Assembly (NCBI GenBank): GCA_963750075.1
Contig: CAVVPG010000007.1
Coordinates: 10,092 to 74,091 of the forward strand
Direction: 5' to 3'
Source of the DNA: Bog-473 sp963750075
Lineage (GTDB): Bacteria; Actinomycetota; Acidimicrobiia; Acidimicrobiales; RAAP-2
DNA length: 64,000 nt
Shown here: in pieces, positions 51,957-60,664 of the stretch
Numbering within the stretch: position 1 is the first letter of the stretch
How the letters are laid out: each line of letters opens with the position of its first letter
Notes under the pieces: model-generated
The model's input: the letters and a program-made list of their open reading frames with translations, nothing else
Databases searched by the model: none
Told to the model about the DNA's origin: nothing
Translations under genes and position numbers: made by a program

Positions 51957-53281
51957 GCCTGCCGATGGTGGTCGTCGCCGGCCGCCCCAACGTGGGGAAG
52001 TCATCGTTGGTCAACCGGATCGTCGGTGCCCGGGCCGCCGTGGTGGAGGAGGAGCAGGGCGTCACGAGGGATCGCAAGGTGCTGACGGCCGAGTGGTCCG
52101 GGGTCCCGTTCTCCATCATGGACACGGGGGGATGGTTGGCCGGCGGGGACACCCTCGAGGCCAAGGTGAGCGAACAGGTCGAGCGCGCCCTGGCCGAGGC
52201 GGACGTCGTGCTGATGGTGGTCGACGTCACGACGGGGGTGACGGACGAGGACCTGGCCGCCGCCAAGGTGATCCGCCGGGCCGGGCCACCGGTGCGTCTC
52301 GTCGTCAACAAAGTCGATGCCGCGAACCGGGAGGCGTCGACCTGGGAGTTCGTCGCACTGGGCCTGGGTGATCCCTTTCCCGTCAGCGCGCTGCACGGAC
52401 GGGGCACCGGGGACCTGCTCGACGAGGTGGTGAGCCTGATCCCGGCAGCCCACGAGGAGGACGGGCAGCCGGCCGCCGCCGGGTCCGCCCCCCTGAGCGG
52501 GGGAGGTGACCCCGGGACGCCACGCGTTGCCATCATCGGCCGCCCCAACGTGGGGAAGTCGACACTCTTCAACCGGCTCCTCGGGGAGGAGCGCTCCATC
52601 GTGCACGACATGCCGGGCACCACCCGCGACGCCATCGACACCGTGGTGGAGACACCCGACGGCCCGGTGTGCTTCATCGACACGGCGGGTTTGCGGCGCC
52701 CGTCCAAGACGGACCGTGGCACGGAGCAGCACGCCACGCTCCGCGCCCTGCGCGCCCTCGAGCGGGCAGACGTCGCGATCCTGGTGATCGACGCCACGAT
52801 CGGTGCTTCGCACCAGGACCAGCGCCTGGCGGAGCGCATCGGGGTGTCCGGCTGCCCGGCCATCGTGGCCCTCAACAAGTGGGACCAGGTGCCGGCCGAC
52901 GACCGCGACGAGGTGTTGGCCGGCGTCGGCGACCGGCTTGCCTTCCTGGGCGCGGCACCGGTGCTCAAGATCTCCGCCCTCTCGGGCAGGGGCGTGCACC
53001 GGATCCTCCCGGCGTTGCGCGAATCGGTCGAGGCGTATCACCAGCGGGTGTCCACCGGGGCGCTGAACCGCGCCGTGCAGGAGCTTCAGGCGCGCCAGGC
53101 GGCGCCGCGGTCGAAGATCCGCTACATCGTGCAGGGAGCCATCGATCCTCCGACCTTCACCCTGTTCGTCAACGCACGCCTGCCTCAGACGTACCTCCGT
53201 TACATAGAGCGCGGCTTGCGCGAGAAGTTCGATTTCGGGGCCACTCCCATGAAGCTGCGCGTGAGGATCGGCGGCAAGTGA
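51953..53281 (+). CDS. der: Ribosome-assembly GTPase Der (EngA)
   Basis: This is a 442-residue double GTPase. The two G1 loops are VAGRPNVGKSSLVNRIVG near residue 7 and IIGRPNVGKSTLFNRLLG near residue 196. The G3/G4 motifs DTGGW, DTAGLRR, NKVD and NKWD are all present. The C-terminal KH-like domain ends GATPMKLRVRIGGK. Der matures the 50S subunit. I chose ATG 51953, which overlaps the previous stop as ATGA. Confidence 0.93.
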   Translation: MSLPMVVVAGRPNVGKSSLVNRIVGARAAVVEEEQGVTRDRKVLTAEWSGVPFSIMDTGGWLAGGDTLEAKVSEQVERALAEADVVLMVVDVTTGVTDEDLAAAKVIRRAGPPVRLVVNKVDAANREASTWEFVALGLGDPFPVSALHGRGTGDLLDEVVSLIPAAHEEDGQPAAAGSAPLSGGGDPGTPRVAIIGRPNVGKSTLFNRLLGEERSIVHDMPGTTRDAIDTVVETPDGPVCFIDTAGLRRPSKTDRGTEQHATLRALRALERADVAILVIDATIGASHQDQRLAERIGVSGCPAIVALNKWDQVPADDRDEVLAGVGDRLAFLGAAPVLKISALSGRGVHRILPALRESVEAYHQRVSTGALNRAVQELQARQAAPRSKIRYIVQGAIDPPTFTLFVNARLPQTYLRYIERGLREKFDFGATPMKLRVRIGGK

Positions 53282-53297
53282 GGAGTGGCGGGACCTG

Positions 53298-53501
53298 ATG
53301 GCGTGGTGCGAAGAGTGCGATGCCCTCGTCGAGGACGAGGATCTGGGTGAGGAGGGGGAGTGCCCGACCTGCGGCACGATCCTGGCCGAACAAGAGCGTC
53401 AGCCGATCCCGTGGTACTTCAAGTTGATGCTGGTGGCCAGTGTGATCTATCTCGGTTACCGCGGCTACCAGGGCGTGACCTGGCTCACCGCCCACGTGTA
53501 G
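53298..53501 (+). CDS. Small zinc-ribbon membrane protein
   Basis: This 67-residue protein has an N-terminal zinc ribbon (WCEECDALVED and CPTCGTIL, two CxxC pairs 15 residues apart) and one C-terminal transmembrane helix (YFKLMLVASVIYLGYRGYQG). It would be anchored with the ribbon probably in the cytoplasm. Function is unknown. It follows der by 17 bases and precedes the carbonic-anhydrase-like gene, so it likely belongs to the der transcript. Confidence 0.75.
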   Translation: MAWCEECDALVEDEDLGEEGECPTCGTILAEQERQPIPWYFKLMLVASVIYLGYRGYQGVTWLTAHV

Positions 53502-53512
53502 CGTCCCCGGCC

Positions 53513-54031
53513 ATGCCCGTCTACGAGATCGATGGCGTCGCACCGAGGATCGACGCCGACGCCTTCGTCCACCCCGATGCCGTCCTCATCGGCGATGTGG
53601 TCATCGGCGCCGACTCGAGCGTGTGGCCGCATGCGGTCCTGCGCGGCGACTTCGGCACCATCACCGTCGGCTCGGGTTCGTCCGTTCAGGACGGCACCGT
53701 GATCCACGCCGGACCGGGCTTTCCCACGACTGTCGGCGACGGCTGCGTCGTGGGGCACCTGACCCACCTCGAAGGCTGCATCCTCGAGGACGAGTGCCTG
53801 GCCGGCTCGGGGAGCGTGGTGTTGCACTGGGCACGGATCGGTCACGGGGCCACGGTGGGCGCAAATGCCGTCGTGCCCAACAACATGGTCGTGCCGCCCG
53901 GTGCGCTCGCCCTCGGCGTGCCGGCCAAGATCATCGAAGGACGGTCGGACCTGCGCATGAACCGCCTCTCGGCTGCCGAGTACGTGGCCAACGCCAAGCG
54001 GTACCGGGCGAGCATGCGCCGGGTGGACTGA
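53513..54031 (+). CDS. Gamma-class carbonic-anhydrase-like hexapeptide protein
   Basis: This 172-residue left-handed beta-helix protein has hexapeptide repeats (AVLIGDVVIGADSSVWPHAV, TITVGSGSSVQDGTVIHAG). In gamma carbonic anhydrases three His bind the metal. Here His65 (VIHAG) and His82 (VVGHLTH) are in place, but the third position, five residues after His82, is Glu87. An extra His85 lies nearby. It may use an altered metal site or be catalytically different. GVPAKIIEGRSDLR is the usual C-terminal turn. Confidence 0.8.
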   Translation: MPVYEIDGVAPRIDADAFVHPDAVLIGDVVIGADSSVWPHAVLRGDFGTITVGSGSSVQDGTVIHAGPGFPTTVGDGCVVGHLTHLEGCILEDECLAGSGSVVLHWARIGHGATVGANAVVPNNMVVPPGALALGVPAKIIEGRSDLRMNRLSAAEYVANAKRYRASMRRVD

Positions 54032-54041
54032 ATTCGACGCT

Positions 54042-55418
54042 CTACTTCTTGGTCTTGGCCCGGCTGAGCCTGGCCGGGAACACGTCGGTGCCGAACGGGA
54101 CGAGCCCCTTGGCGGCCGCGTAGCCGATGTGCCCTGCCCCGTCGGTCCCCCCGGTCGTCAACCCGAGCAGGTCCTCGTAGCTGCGCAGCGCCGAGTAGTG
54201 GTTGTAGGAGCCCTTGGTGTCCGTCGAGCCCGGCGCGATGTACTTGGAGTTGAGCAGAAGCGCGCCAATTTGGCCTCCACCGGGGGCGGCGCTGTCCGTC
54301 GCAGCGCCCGCGTTGCCCGGTGCGGCCGTGTTGGGCCCCGAAAGCTCGTGGCAGCAGGCCGTTGCTGCGCCCGCGCCGCCTGAGACATCGGATTCATCGA
54401 ATGTCACGACCACGAGCATGTCGCCGTGCTTGTAGGCGGGGGAGGTGAGAATGAGTGGCATCCATGCCCGCAGGAAATCGTCCGCCCCGGTGAGACCGCC
54501 CGCCTGGCCACCTGCGCTGTTCGGCCCGGCACAGGTCCCGTCATGGCCGTCGTTGCACAGGTTGGGCGTGATGAAGCCGAAGCGCGGCGTGGTGCTCTCG
54601 CTGCGCAGGTCCTGCGCCAGGTGCCCGGTCGGCGACGGGGTGCCGTCCGCCCCTAGCGTCCCCAGCGGGACCACGTTCGCGTCGCATTCCGCCGTGTCGT
54701 CGATCACCGAGTGGAACCACACGAATGGGTTGTGACGCGAGGTGTACTGGTCGGCGGGAGTCGCCACCTCCGCGGTGTCCGTCGCACCGATGGCGGGATG
54801 CCCGCAGTCGGTGCCGCCGGTGGGATCCGGGCTGCCCCCGTCACGAGATGGCGTGTTCCCCATGTCCTGTTCGTAGGCCCGCCAGGCTGCGACGTGGGTC
54901 GACGCACTGGGAGGGTACTTGGCATCGAGCTGGGAGGCGATCGTCGGGACGGAAGCGGGGTAGACGCATCCCTGGCCGTCCACCTGCCCGGGGTTGGAGG
55001 CCTGGTTGGCGTCAGGGGTGCCGGGGGACACGTCGGCGAAGGCGAAGCCGTTGTCCGCGCAGTCGGCCTGGGTGTCCTGCGTCGGCGCCTGTCCGGAGAC
55101 CTGGGCGATGTAGTTGTCGAGGCTCACGTGACCAGTTGCGTAGTAGTTCTGGAGCAGCTCGCCCTTCGGGCGAAGTGTGCCGTTCAGGTAGGTGGCGGGG
55201 GAGACGGGACCGAACGTCGCCGTGTACCCCTCGTTCTCGAGCTCGATCACCAGGATGTGGTCGATCCTCCCGGGTGGGACGGCGGCACGGACGATGCGCG
55301 GGCTGCCGGCCGCGGCAGACGACGAGGCCGAGGCCACCAGGGTGAGCAGTGCCGAACCGGCGCCGACGGCGGCCAGCACGCGCAGGCGCGAAAGTCGGGG
55401 CAGGCAGGGTGTGGACAC
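54042..55418 (-). CDS. Secreted phosphoesterase-family protein
   Basis: This 458-residue exported protein starts at GTG 55418 with a signal peptide (LRVLAAVGAGSALLTLVASA). DHILVIELENEGYTATFGP begins the phosphoesterase (PF04185, acid-phosphatase/phospholipase C-like) domain; NYYATGHVSLDNYIAQVSGQ, FGFITPNLCNDGHDGTC and VVVTFDESD are characteristic, with Asp, Glu, Asn and His ligands for metals. Members hydrolyse phosphate esters outside the cell. It is convergent with the carbonic-anhydrase-like gene, eleven bases apart. Confidence 0.8.
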   Translation of the reverse strand: MSTPCLPRLSRLRVLAAVGAGSALLTLVASASSSAAAGSPRIVRAAVPPGRIDHILVIELENEGYTATFGPVSPATYLNGTLRPKGELLQNYYATGHVSLDNYIAQVSGQAPTQDTQADCADNGFAFADVSPGTPDANQASNPGQVDGQGCVYPASVPTIASQLDAKYPPSASTHVAAWRAYEQDMGNTPSRDGGSPDPTGGTDCGHPAIGATDTAEVATPADQYTSRHNPFVWFHSVIDDTAECDANVVPLGTLGADGTPSPTGHLAQDLRSESTTPRFGFITPNLCNDGHDGTCAGPNSAGGQAGGLTGADDFLRAWMPLILTSPAYKHGDMLVVVTFDESDVSGGAGAATACCHELSGPNTAAPGNAGAATDSAAPGGGQIGALLLNSKYIAPGSTDTKGSYNHYSALRSYEDLLGLTTGGTDGAGHIGYAAAKGLVPFGTDVFPARLSRAKTKK

Positions 55419-55469
55419 GGCGGGCGAGCGTAGCCGCGGGACCGCGCCGGGGAGTGTCGGGCCAGGCGC

Positions 55470-56495
55470 CTACTCCCGTGCGAAGGCGGCGATGTCCCGA
55501 GCGGTGTCGCGGCTGACATCGGGGCAGGCTATGGCGAAGATCTCGGTCCCATGCACGGTCCCCATCATCTGACGACAGCGCGCCTCGACACCGGCCGCGA
55601 GGAGCAGCCGGTAGAAGTTGATCCCCTCGTCGCGCAACGGGTCGCATTCGTTGACGTTGATCACGGTCGGAGGGAATCCGGTGACGTCACCGATGTCGGC
55701 AAACGAGGGCCACGCGAGCGGGTTGCGACCGTTGAACGCGTCGATCCCGTAGCCCATGCGGCCTCGATTGTTGTGGAGATGGAGCAGGAGCCCCTCGTTC
55801 TCCACGGAAGAGGGACACTCCGGTGTGGGCCACTGGCCGGCGATGTACGGGCACAGCGCATAGAGACCCTTGATGAGCCCGAGGTCGCCGTCGCGCTTGA
55901 GCTTCAGACCGGAAGCCAGAGTGAGGTTCCCACCGCCGCTCTCCCCGGCGATGACCAGTCGAGCCGGGTCGATTCCGAGATCAGCCGCATGTGCCGCGAC
56001 CCAGCGTAGGCCCGAGACGCAGTCGTTGAGCCCGGCGGGGAAGGGCGCCACCTCAGGAGCCGAGGACGGAACCACGCAATTGCGGAAGTCGACCATCACG
56101 ACCGCCACCCCGTTGGCGGCAATGTGCTTGCCCCAGCCGCGGTACATCCCGTCGAAGCACGACATCGTCGCCATGCCGCCGCCGTGGACGTAGTAGACGC
56201 AGGCCAACGGCTCGTCGGCTGCCGGGCGGATGATCTGCAGGTTGACCGTGTTGCCGTCCGGTTGGGACCCGAATTGCGCCGTGGTCACCTCGAGCCCGGA
56301 CGAGGGCGCGGATTCGTCGCAGAGGTCCTGCAGGGCGCGGAATGCCTCCCGCCCGGCCTCGGCCTCCGGCGTATTGGACTCAGCGATCAGATCCTCCCGG
56401 CTCTCGACGTCCTGAAGGGCGCCAGCCGGGATGAGCGCGAGGAGGCGACGGAGGCGCGGGTCGAGGCGGATGTCGGTCGTGATGTCGAGAGCCAT
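55470..56495 (-). CDS. Alpha/beta hydrolase, hormone-sensitive-lipase type
   Basis: This is a 341-residue esterase-like protein. The oxyanion motif is YYVHGGGMATM near residue 100, the nucleophile is in VIAGESGGGNLTLA (about residue 182), and the acid and base are likely Asp in NVNECDPLRDEG and His in GTVHGTEIFA. This is the family IV (HSL) layout. The substrate is probably a small ester or lactone. It is cytoplasmic, since no signal peptide is seen. It could be transcribed with the secreted phosphoesterase, 51 bases away. Confidence 0.83.
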   Translation of the reverse strand: MALDITTDIRLDPRLRRLLALIPAGALQDVESREDLIAESNTPEAEAGREAFRALQDLCDESAPSSGLEVTTAQFGSQPDGNTVNLQIIRPAADEPLACVYYVHGGGMATMSCFDGMYRGWGKHIAANGVAVVMVDFRNCVVPSSAPEVAPFPAGLNDCVSGLRWVAAHAADLGIDPARLVIAGESGGGNLTLASGLKLKRDGDLGLIKGLYALCPYIAGQWPTPECPSSVENEGLLLHLHNNRGRMGYGIDAFNGRNPLAWPSFADIGDVTGFPPTVINVNECDPLRDEGINFYRLLLAAGVEARCRQMMGTVHGTEIFAIACPDVSRDTARDIAAFARE

Positions 56496-56560
56496 GACTC
56501 ATTGGAGCACAAAGCGTCCACGCATTGCCTCCGGCCATTTGGGCGCGCCCGGCCGCTCGG

Positions 56561-56908
56561 TCAGCAACCCGCGATTTCCGGCGGTCCCTGAGTCGCCCAC
56601 GCCCGGTAGGCACTCGGGGCGAACACGCTGAGTCGGTCCTCCCTGAGGATCTTCACCAATGGCAGCGCCGCGAGGAGGCCCTGCAATGGGGGCAGCAAGT
56701 TGTCCCACACCGTGAGGACGCTCACCCATTTGTCGCCTTTCGGCACGTTCACCGAGTAGTACTCGACGAAGGCGACGTAGAGACCGCTCAGGACCGTAGC
56801 GACCGCGGCGGCCGCCGGTGTCCTGAACGGATCCGCTCTGCCGCGGGACAGGCCGGAGGGTCCGCTGTCCTCGGTGAGGCCCGGCTGTGGCGGAGAGAGC
56901 TCGGTCAC
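56561..56908 (-). CDS. Small membrane protein of unknown function
   Basis: This frame of about 115 residues from GTG 56908 has a disordered, Pro/Ser-rich N-terminus and one or two hydrophobic helices: AAAVATVLSGLYVAFVEYYS and NLLPPLQGLLAALPLVKILR. The C-terminal 20 residues are soluble. No family is recognised. The start is uncertain because the frame is open upstream to 57157 without a clear ribosome binding site. It is the last chromosomal gene before the tRNA and the integrated element. Confidence 0.5.
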   Translation of the reverse strand: MTELSPPQPGLTEDSGPSGLSRGRADPFRTPAAAAVATVLSGLYVAFVEYYSVNVPKGDKWVSVLTVWDNLLPPLQGLLAALPLVKILREDRLSVFAPSAYRAWATQGPPEIAGC

Positions 56909-57165
56909 ACCTTCCCCGTGGGAGCCCGCGGGAAATACGCCCCTACCACTGGACCCGGTTGACGGTCGTCGGAAGGCGCTGGTCGCCCTGCATCCGGCCC
57001 ACCGTCGACGCATCGGGCCACTGTAGGTGGGGTGAATGGCGGCGGGCGGGGAGCTCACAGGCGTGCGCGCTTCTCTACGGCGTTCGTCCTTCGCCCCCCG
57101 TTGGCGCGGGTAGCCTATGCCCGCTGTTGTGGACCTGGGGCCGACATCACGGGCCACGACGGCGA

Positions 57166-57240
57166 CGGGCTGTGGCGCAGCTTGGTTAGCGCGCTTGACT
57201 GGGGGTCAAGAGGTCCCGGGTTCAAATCCCGGCAGCCCGA
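57166..57240 (+). tRNA. tRNA-Pro (GGG anticodon)
   Basis: A 75-nt cloverleaf folds cleanly. The acceptor CGGGCTG pairs with CAGCCCG, followed by discriminator A; D stem GCGC/GCGC; anticodon stem CTTGA/TCAAG around loop CTGGGGG, giving GGG; T stem CCGGG/CCCGG with loop TTCAAAT. CCA is not encoded. An integrase gene begins 71 bases downstream, so the 3' half is the likely attachment site of the element to its right. Confidence 0.95.
57203..57240 (+). other. Probable attachment site (tRNA 3' half)
   Basis: Tyrosine integrases commonly recombine within the anticodon-to-3'-end part of a tRNA gene and leave the gene intact. The integrase next door implies that here. I see no second copy of this sequence in the window, so the other end of the element would lie beyond 64000. 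Confidence 0.5.
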
Positions 57241-57311
57241 CTAGCTGGGATATCCCCTGAACTTGAGGGCGGTCCACCCGCACAGCGCACCAGCTGTGTT
57301 TAACTGTAGGC

Positions 57312-58256
57312 ATGGCAAGAGCACCGAAACCGGCCCCGCGCCGGGTCACCATCGACCGGATGTCGCAGTCGCTCGAGCGCACACTTCGCGCCGAGGGCAA
57401 GAGCGAGAAGACGGTCTACAGCTACACACTGACTGTGCGACTGCTCCGGGACTTCCTCGGCAAGCGCGAGCGCGATCTGACCGTGGATGTGTCGCGCGAT
57501 GACATCCGAGACTTCATAGCGGAGCGCAGACGCGAAGATAGAAGCGGGCTGTGAGGCGACCGCCGCACGGCTGGTGCGGTTCAAGTCGCTGCAACAGTTC
57601 TTCCGTCACTGCGTCGAGGAGGACGAGCTGGACGAGTCGCCCATGGCGGGGATGCGCGCGCCGAAGGTGGAGACGGGCCCCGTGCCCGTCGTAAGCGATG
57701 CCGTGCTGAAGAAGCTCCTGAGGGCGCGGGCAGGCGCCACGATGAGGGACAGGCGGGACACGGCCCTGCTCCGGGTCTTCTTGGACACCGGCTGCCGCCT
57801 GGCCGAGGTCACCGACCTGCGCCAGGGGCGACGTGGACCTGGGCCACCAGACCATGACGGTCAGAGGCAAGGGCAATCGGCTTCGGGTGGTCACCTTCGG
57901 GGCCAAGACGGCGACGGCGCTGGACCGATACCTGCGCCAGCTTGAGCGCGAGGACCCGGACGCCATCGGGGTCGACAAGTCTCTGTGGATGGGCCGGCAA
58001 GGCCGGATGTCCACCAGCGGGATCTCCGACGCCCTGCACCGCATGTGCGCTGATGCCGGCGTGGAGCGCCTGCACTGGCACCAGTTCCGGCACACCTTCG
58101 CCCATGTCTGGATGGCCGAGCGACGGGAACGAGGGCGACCTGATGGAGTTCGCAGGGTGGAGGTCGCGGGCGATGCTCGACCGCTACGCCGCCAGCGCCA
58201 AGGTGGAGAGGGCGCACGCCGCGAGTCGGCGGATGTCCCTGGGCGACCGGGTGTGA
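57312..58256 (+). pseudogene. int: Phage-type tyrosine integrase with three frameshifts
   Basis: The frames at 57312-57554, about 57560-57830, 57833-58130 and about 58130-58256 read as one integrase. The parts give an N-terminal SAM-like domain (KSEKTVYSYTLTVRLLRDFL), the catalytic Arg in TGCRLAEVTDL, HxxR in WHQFRHTFAHVWM, and NEGDLMEFAGWRSRAMLDRY with the Tyr nucleophile. All catalytic residues survive. One-base indels near 57545, 57825 and 58128 break the frame. It lies right after tRNA-Pro and would integrate and excise the element. Whether it is really broken or mis-sequenced is unclear. Confidence 0.85.
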
Positions 58257-58987
58257 GTGCCGATGAGCGGGTCCGAGTGGCCCGCACCAACAAGGGCCGC
58301 AAGGCCGTGCGCGTCCTGTGCGCCGCCTGTGCCGACGACCACCACCCCGGTTCCAAGAGGGTTGGCGATGTCGAGGTGGCAGCTGCATACCTAACGTCCC
58401 ATGGCGACCTGTGGGAGGCCACCATGGGACGGGTGGGATTCGTCAGTCGGGACCCGTCCAGCACGAAGCGCATACGAACCACCGTTCAAAGCTCCACACT
58501 GCTGGGCGATCAGCTGGTGCAAGCACGCTTTGGGCCGCCGATGGCTAAATGCAAGCAGCACGGCGATCTCCTTGTCGACGAGCCGGCCATCACCGAGGCA
58601 GTCGCCGCTTTCAGGTCATCCGGAAAGGTACGCACAGTGCTGTTATCGCGCTCGTGCTACCGTTTAGGACAGCGCTTCGGCGTTCTCATCACTAGGTGCG
58701 GCCTTGTTGGCCAGCTGGAGATGGCACACCAGCATGTAGAGCCCTGGGGGCTCCATGCCGGTACGAGACGAACCCCTAACACCACCAGAGCGCACCCTGC
58801 GTGCCCGCCTCGGCCGCCCATGCGCTCCACGCGCAGGTCGATGGCACCGCACACACCGCGCCGGCCCGTAAGGCATTCCTGGATCGCTTCGAACGCGAGG
58901 TCGATCCCGATGGCGAGCTCGAGCCCGCCGAACGTGCCCGCCGGGCAGGCCACGCACGCAAGGCGTACTTCATTGGGCTGGCGCTGA
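58253..58987 (+). CDS. Hypothetical element protein
   Basis: The frame starts at GTG 58253, overlapping the integrase stop as GTGTGA. The first 145 or so residues look genuine, with a small Cys/His cluster (VLCAACADDHHPGSK) and AAAYLTSHGDLWEATMGRVG. The rest overlaps the next gene in another frame and is Pro/Arg-rich, so an indel has probably hidden the true stop near 58650-58750. I recognise no domain. By position it may be an accessory or regulatory gene of the element. Confidence 0.45.
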   Translation: MSADERVRVARTNKGRKAVRVLCAACADDHHPGSKRVGDVEVAAAYLTSHGDLWEATMGRVGFVSRDPSSTKRIRTTVQSSTLLGDQLVQARFGPPMAKCKQHGDLLVDEPAITEAVAAFRSSGKVRTVLLSRSCYRLGQRFGVLITRCGLVGQLEMAHQHVEPWGLHAGTRRTPNTTRAHPACPPRPPMRSTRRSMAPHTPRRPVRHSWIASNARSIPMASSSPPNVPAGQATHARRTSLGWR

Positions 58988-59031
58988 AGTCGGCCAAAGC
59001 TCGCCGGCGCAGCAGTGGCGGCGCCACATGA
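58756..59031 (+). pseudogene. Small actinophage-type helical protein, frameshifted
   Basis: From ATG 58756 the reading is MPVRDEPLTPPERTLRARLG. After an indel near 58815 it continues as HALHAQVDGTAHTAPARKAF and FEREVDPDGELEPAERARRA, ending ARRRSSGGAT. The joined protein of about 90 residues resembles short helical proteins with a DPxGxLxPxERARRA motif that I associate with actinobacterial prophages and integrative elements. Function is unknown. It overlaps the next gene by four bases (ATGA). Confidence 0.55.
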
Positions 59032-59725
59032 GCGTCCGCGTGATGACAGACGTGTGGCGATACTCGAAGGCCGCCGGCACCGATCTCCTGGTGTTGCTGG
59101 CGCTGGCGGATATCGCCGACGACAACGGCGAGTGCTGGCCCTCGGTGAGTTACGTCGGTCGGAAGTGTCGCATCGACCCCAGCACGGCCGCGCCGGCGCA
59201 TCCAGAGCCTCGAGAAGCTCGGCGAGGTCATCGTGATCCACGGCGCCGGCAAGATCTCAACGTCGGCGCGCCCGGCCACGAATCGCTATCAGATCACGGT
59301 CCACATGCCGGACGACGTAGAGGACGACGGGGGTACTCACGATTCGCGAGGTACTAGCAGTGATGCCAGGGGGGACTGGCGGGGCGCGAGGGGGGTACTC
59401 ACGCCCGTGCCACCCAATACGTCAGTTAGACACGTCAATGACACGTCACTAACGCGCGGCGCCGTCGAAAACGACTTCGCCGAGGTCTGGAACCTCTACC
59501 CGCGGAAGGTCGACAGAGCCAAGGCGCTGAGGTCGTACTCGGCCCAACGGAAGGCCGGCGGTCTCGGCTGACGACCTCATTGCGGCAACGAAGCACTACG
59601 CGGAGGCGATGGCGGGCAACGAGCCGCGGTTCGTCAAGCACGGGGCGACATTCTTCGGCCCGGATCGCCCTTTTGCCGACTTCGTCGCCGGCATACCCGA
59701 GGGGCACGCGGCAGATGTCGCCTAA
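59028..59725 (+). pseudogene. HTH replication-initiator-like protein, two frameshifts
   Basis: The start reads MSVRVMTDVWRYSKAAGTDL then LADIADDNGECWPSVSYVGR, the winged-helix start typical of phage and plasmid replication proteins with a helix-turn-helix domain. Removing one base near 59185 gives RRRIQSLEKLGEVIVIHG, completing the domain. A linker follows, then FAEVWNLYPRKVDRAKAL, and after another extra base near 59560 SADDLIAATKHYAEAMAGNE and PRFVKHGATFFGPDRPFADF. Both shifts are one extra base. It probably recruits the host replisome to the element. Confidence 0.7.
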
Positions 59726-59807
59726 TCGCTCGAGCCGGAATATGGCCACGGTCGACGCCATCCTCGATAGCCAGATGACCTCGCCCGCATTGGAGCTCAG
59801 GCCGTGA
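59715..59807 (+). CDS. Tiny overlapping ORF
   Basis: A 30-residue frame (ATG 59715) overlaps the end of the HTH gene and, by four bases (GTGA), the next gene. It has no recognisable feature; the coupling overlap is the only argument for translation. Confidence 0.25.
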   Translation: MSPNRSSRNMATVDAILDSQMTSPALELRP

Positions 59808-60105
59808 GGACGGACGAAATCAAGCCGATCATGGCCATGCTGGCCGGCTTCTGGCCGACACCGCAGCTTGCACCGGAGGAAGTGCTCGCCTGGGTCGCGG
59901 AGTTGACCGATCGCCATATGAGGATCACATCAGACGAAGCGCGGCACGCGTCCTTCGACAGCTGGCCGAAGCCGGCATCGAGGAGAGCAAGTACCGACCT
60001 CGACCTGGCCAGATCGTGCCGATGGTTCAGGAGTTGCGCCGCAAGCGAGCGCTCGAACAGGCCATTGCCGGCGTTGCCATCGGGCAATCAGATCCTGAGT
60101 GGTGA
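59804..60105 (+). pseudogene. Helicase-loader-like small protein, frameshifted
   Basis: From GTG 59804 the frame gives MRTDEIKPIMAMLAGFWPTP and APEEVLAWVAELTDRHM. After an indel near 59940 it continues LRQLAEAGIEESKYRPRPGQ and VPMVQELRRKRALEQAIAGV, stopping at 60105. Its size of about 100 residues, all-helical composition and place after the replication gene resemble phage helicase loader or inhibitor proteins. That assignment is an inference from context. Confidence 0.5.
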
Positions 60106-60141
60106 CGAGTTGTCGGCCCGTATAGCCGAACTACGCAGAGA

Positions 60142-60543
60142 GTGCAGATTCACGAAGGGTCGCGTCCCGTTGTGATCCACGCCGAGGCCGCCGACCTCGA
60201 GGCCGAGCTCGTCCAGTTAGGTCGCAACACCGCAGACAGGTGCGAGGCCACGTTCTATGCCCTCGTCGCCGCACGGACCGCTGATCCGGCCCTCGTCGCT
60301 GCTGCAGAGCGTGGCCGGCGTGAAGCACTCGAGCAGGGATCGTCGAGAGCCGAGTCCGTCGAAGGCATCCACGTCGTGGTCGCTACCGAGCAGACCGTTA
60401 TCGCCCGGGTCCGGGACGACCGCGGCATCTGGGACGTGACCCACGGCAACCGAACCGGCTGGTCGTGCTCATGCATTGAGGCCGGGACCTGCTGTCACGT
60501 CCTGGCTGTCCGTCAAGTGACGGCCGGTGCGGTGGCACGGTGA
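60142..60543 (+). CDS. Small SWIM-type zinc-finger protein
   Basis: This 133-residue frame starts at GTG 60142 (GTG 60172 is an alternative). A helical N-terminal half (AADLEAELVQLGRNTADRCE, ALVAAAERGRREALEQGS) leads to a compact domain (GIHVVVATEQTVIARVRDD). It ends in CSCIEAGTCCHVLAVRQVTA, which fits the SWIM pattern CxCx(n)CxH. SWIM fingers bind DNA or proteins and are often linked to transposition, recombination or replication. The frame is intact, unlike most neighbours. Confidence 0.6.
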   Translation: MQIHEGSRPVVIHAEAADLEAELVQLGRNTADRCEATFYALVAARTADPALVAAAERGRREALEQGSSRAESVEGIHVVVATEQTVIARVRDDRGIWDVTHGNRTGWSCSCIEAGTCCHVLAVRQVTAGAVAR

Positions 60544-60662
60544 CGACGGCTGATGCCGGGGCGGGTGGTGTGACGGTCGTGCTCGGTCGGGTTGACTCCC
60601 CAAGTGTCAGCGTTTCCCTCCCCGATTTTCCCAAGGTCGCAAATGACGGAGGAAGTAGCTGA
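60540..60662 (+). CDS. Tiny hypothetical protein, coupled
   Basis: A 40-residue frame starts with GTG overlapping the SWIM gene stop (GTGA) and ends three bases before the HNH gene. It is Gly/Val/Ser-rich with no domain. GGAGG near its end is the ribosome binding site of the HNH gene. Confidence 0.35.
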   Translation: MTTADAGAGGVTVVLGRVDSPSVSVSLPDFPKVANDGGSS

Positions 60663-60664
60663 AG

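Noticed and set aside
57203..57240. Second copy of the tRNA-Pro 3' end as right attachment site
   Set aside because: I looked through 57300-64000 for the TTCAAATCCCGG core and did not see it; the right end is presumably outside.
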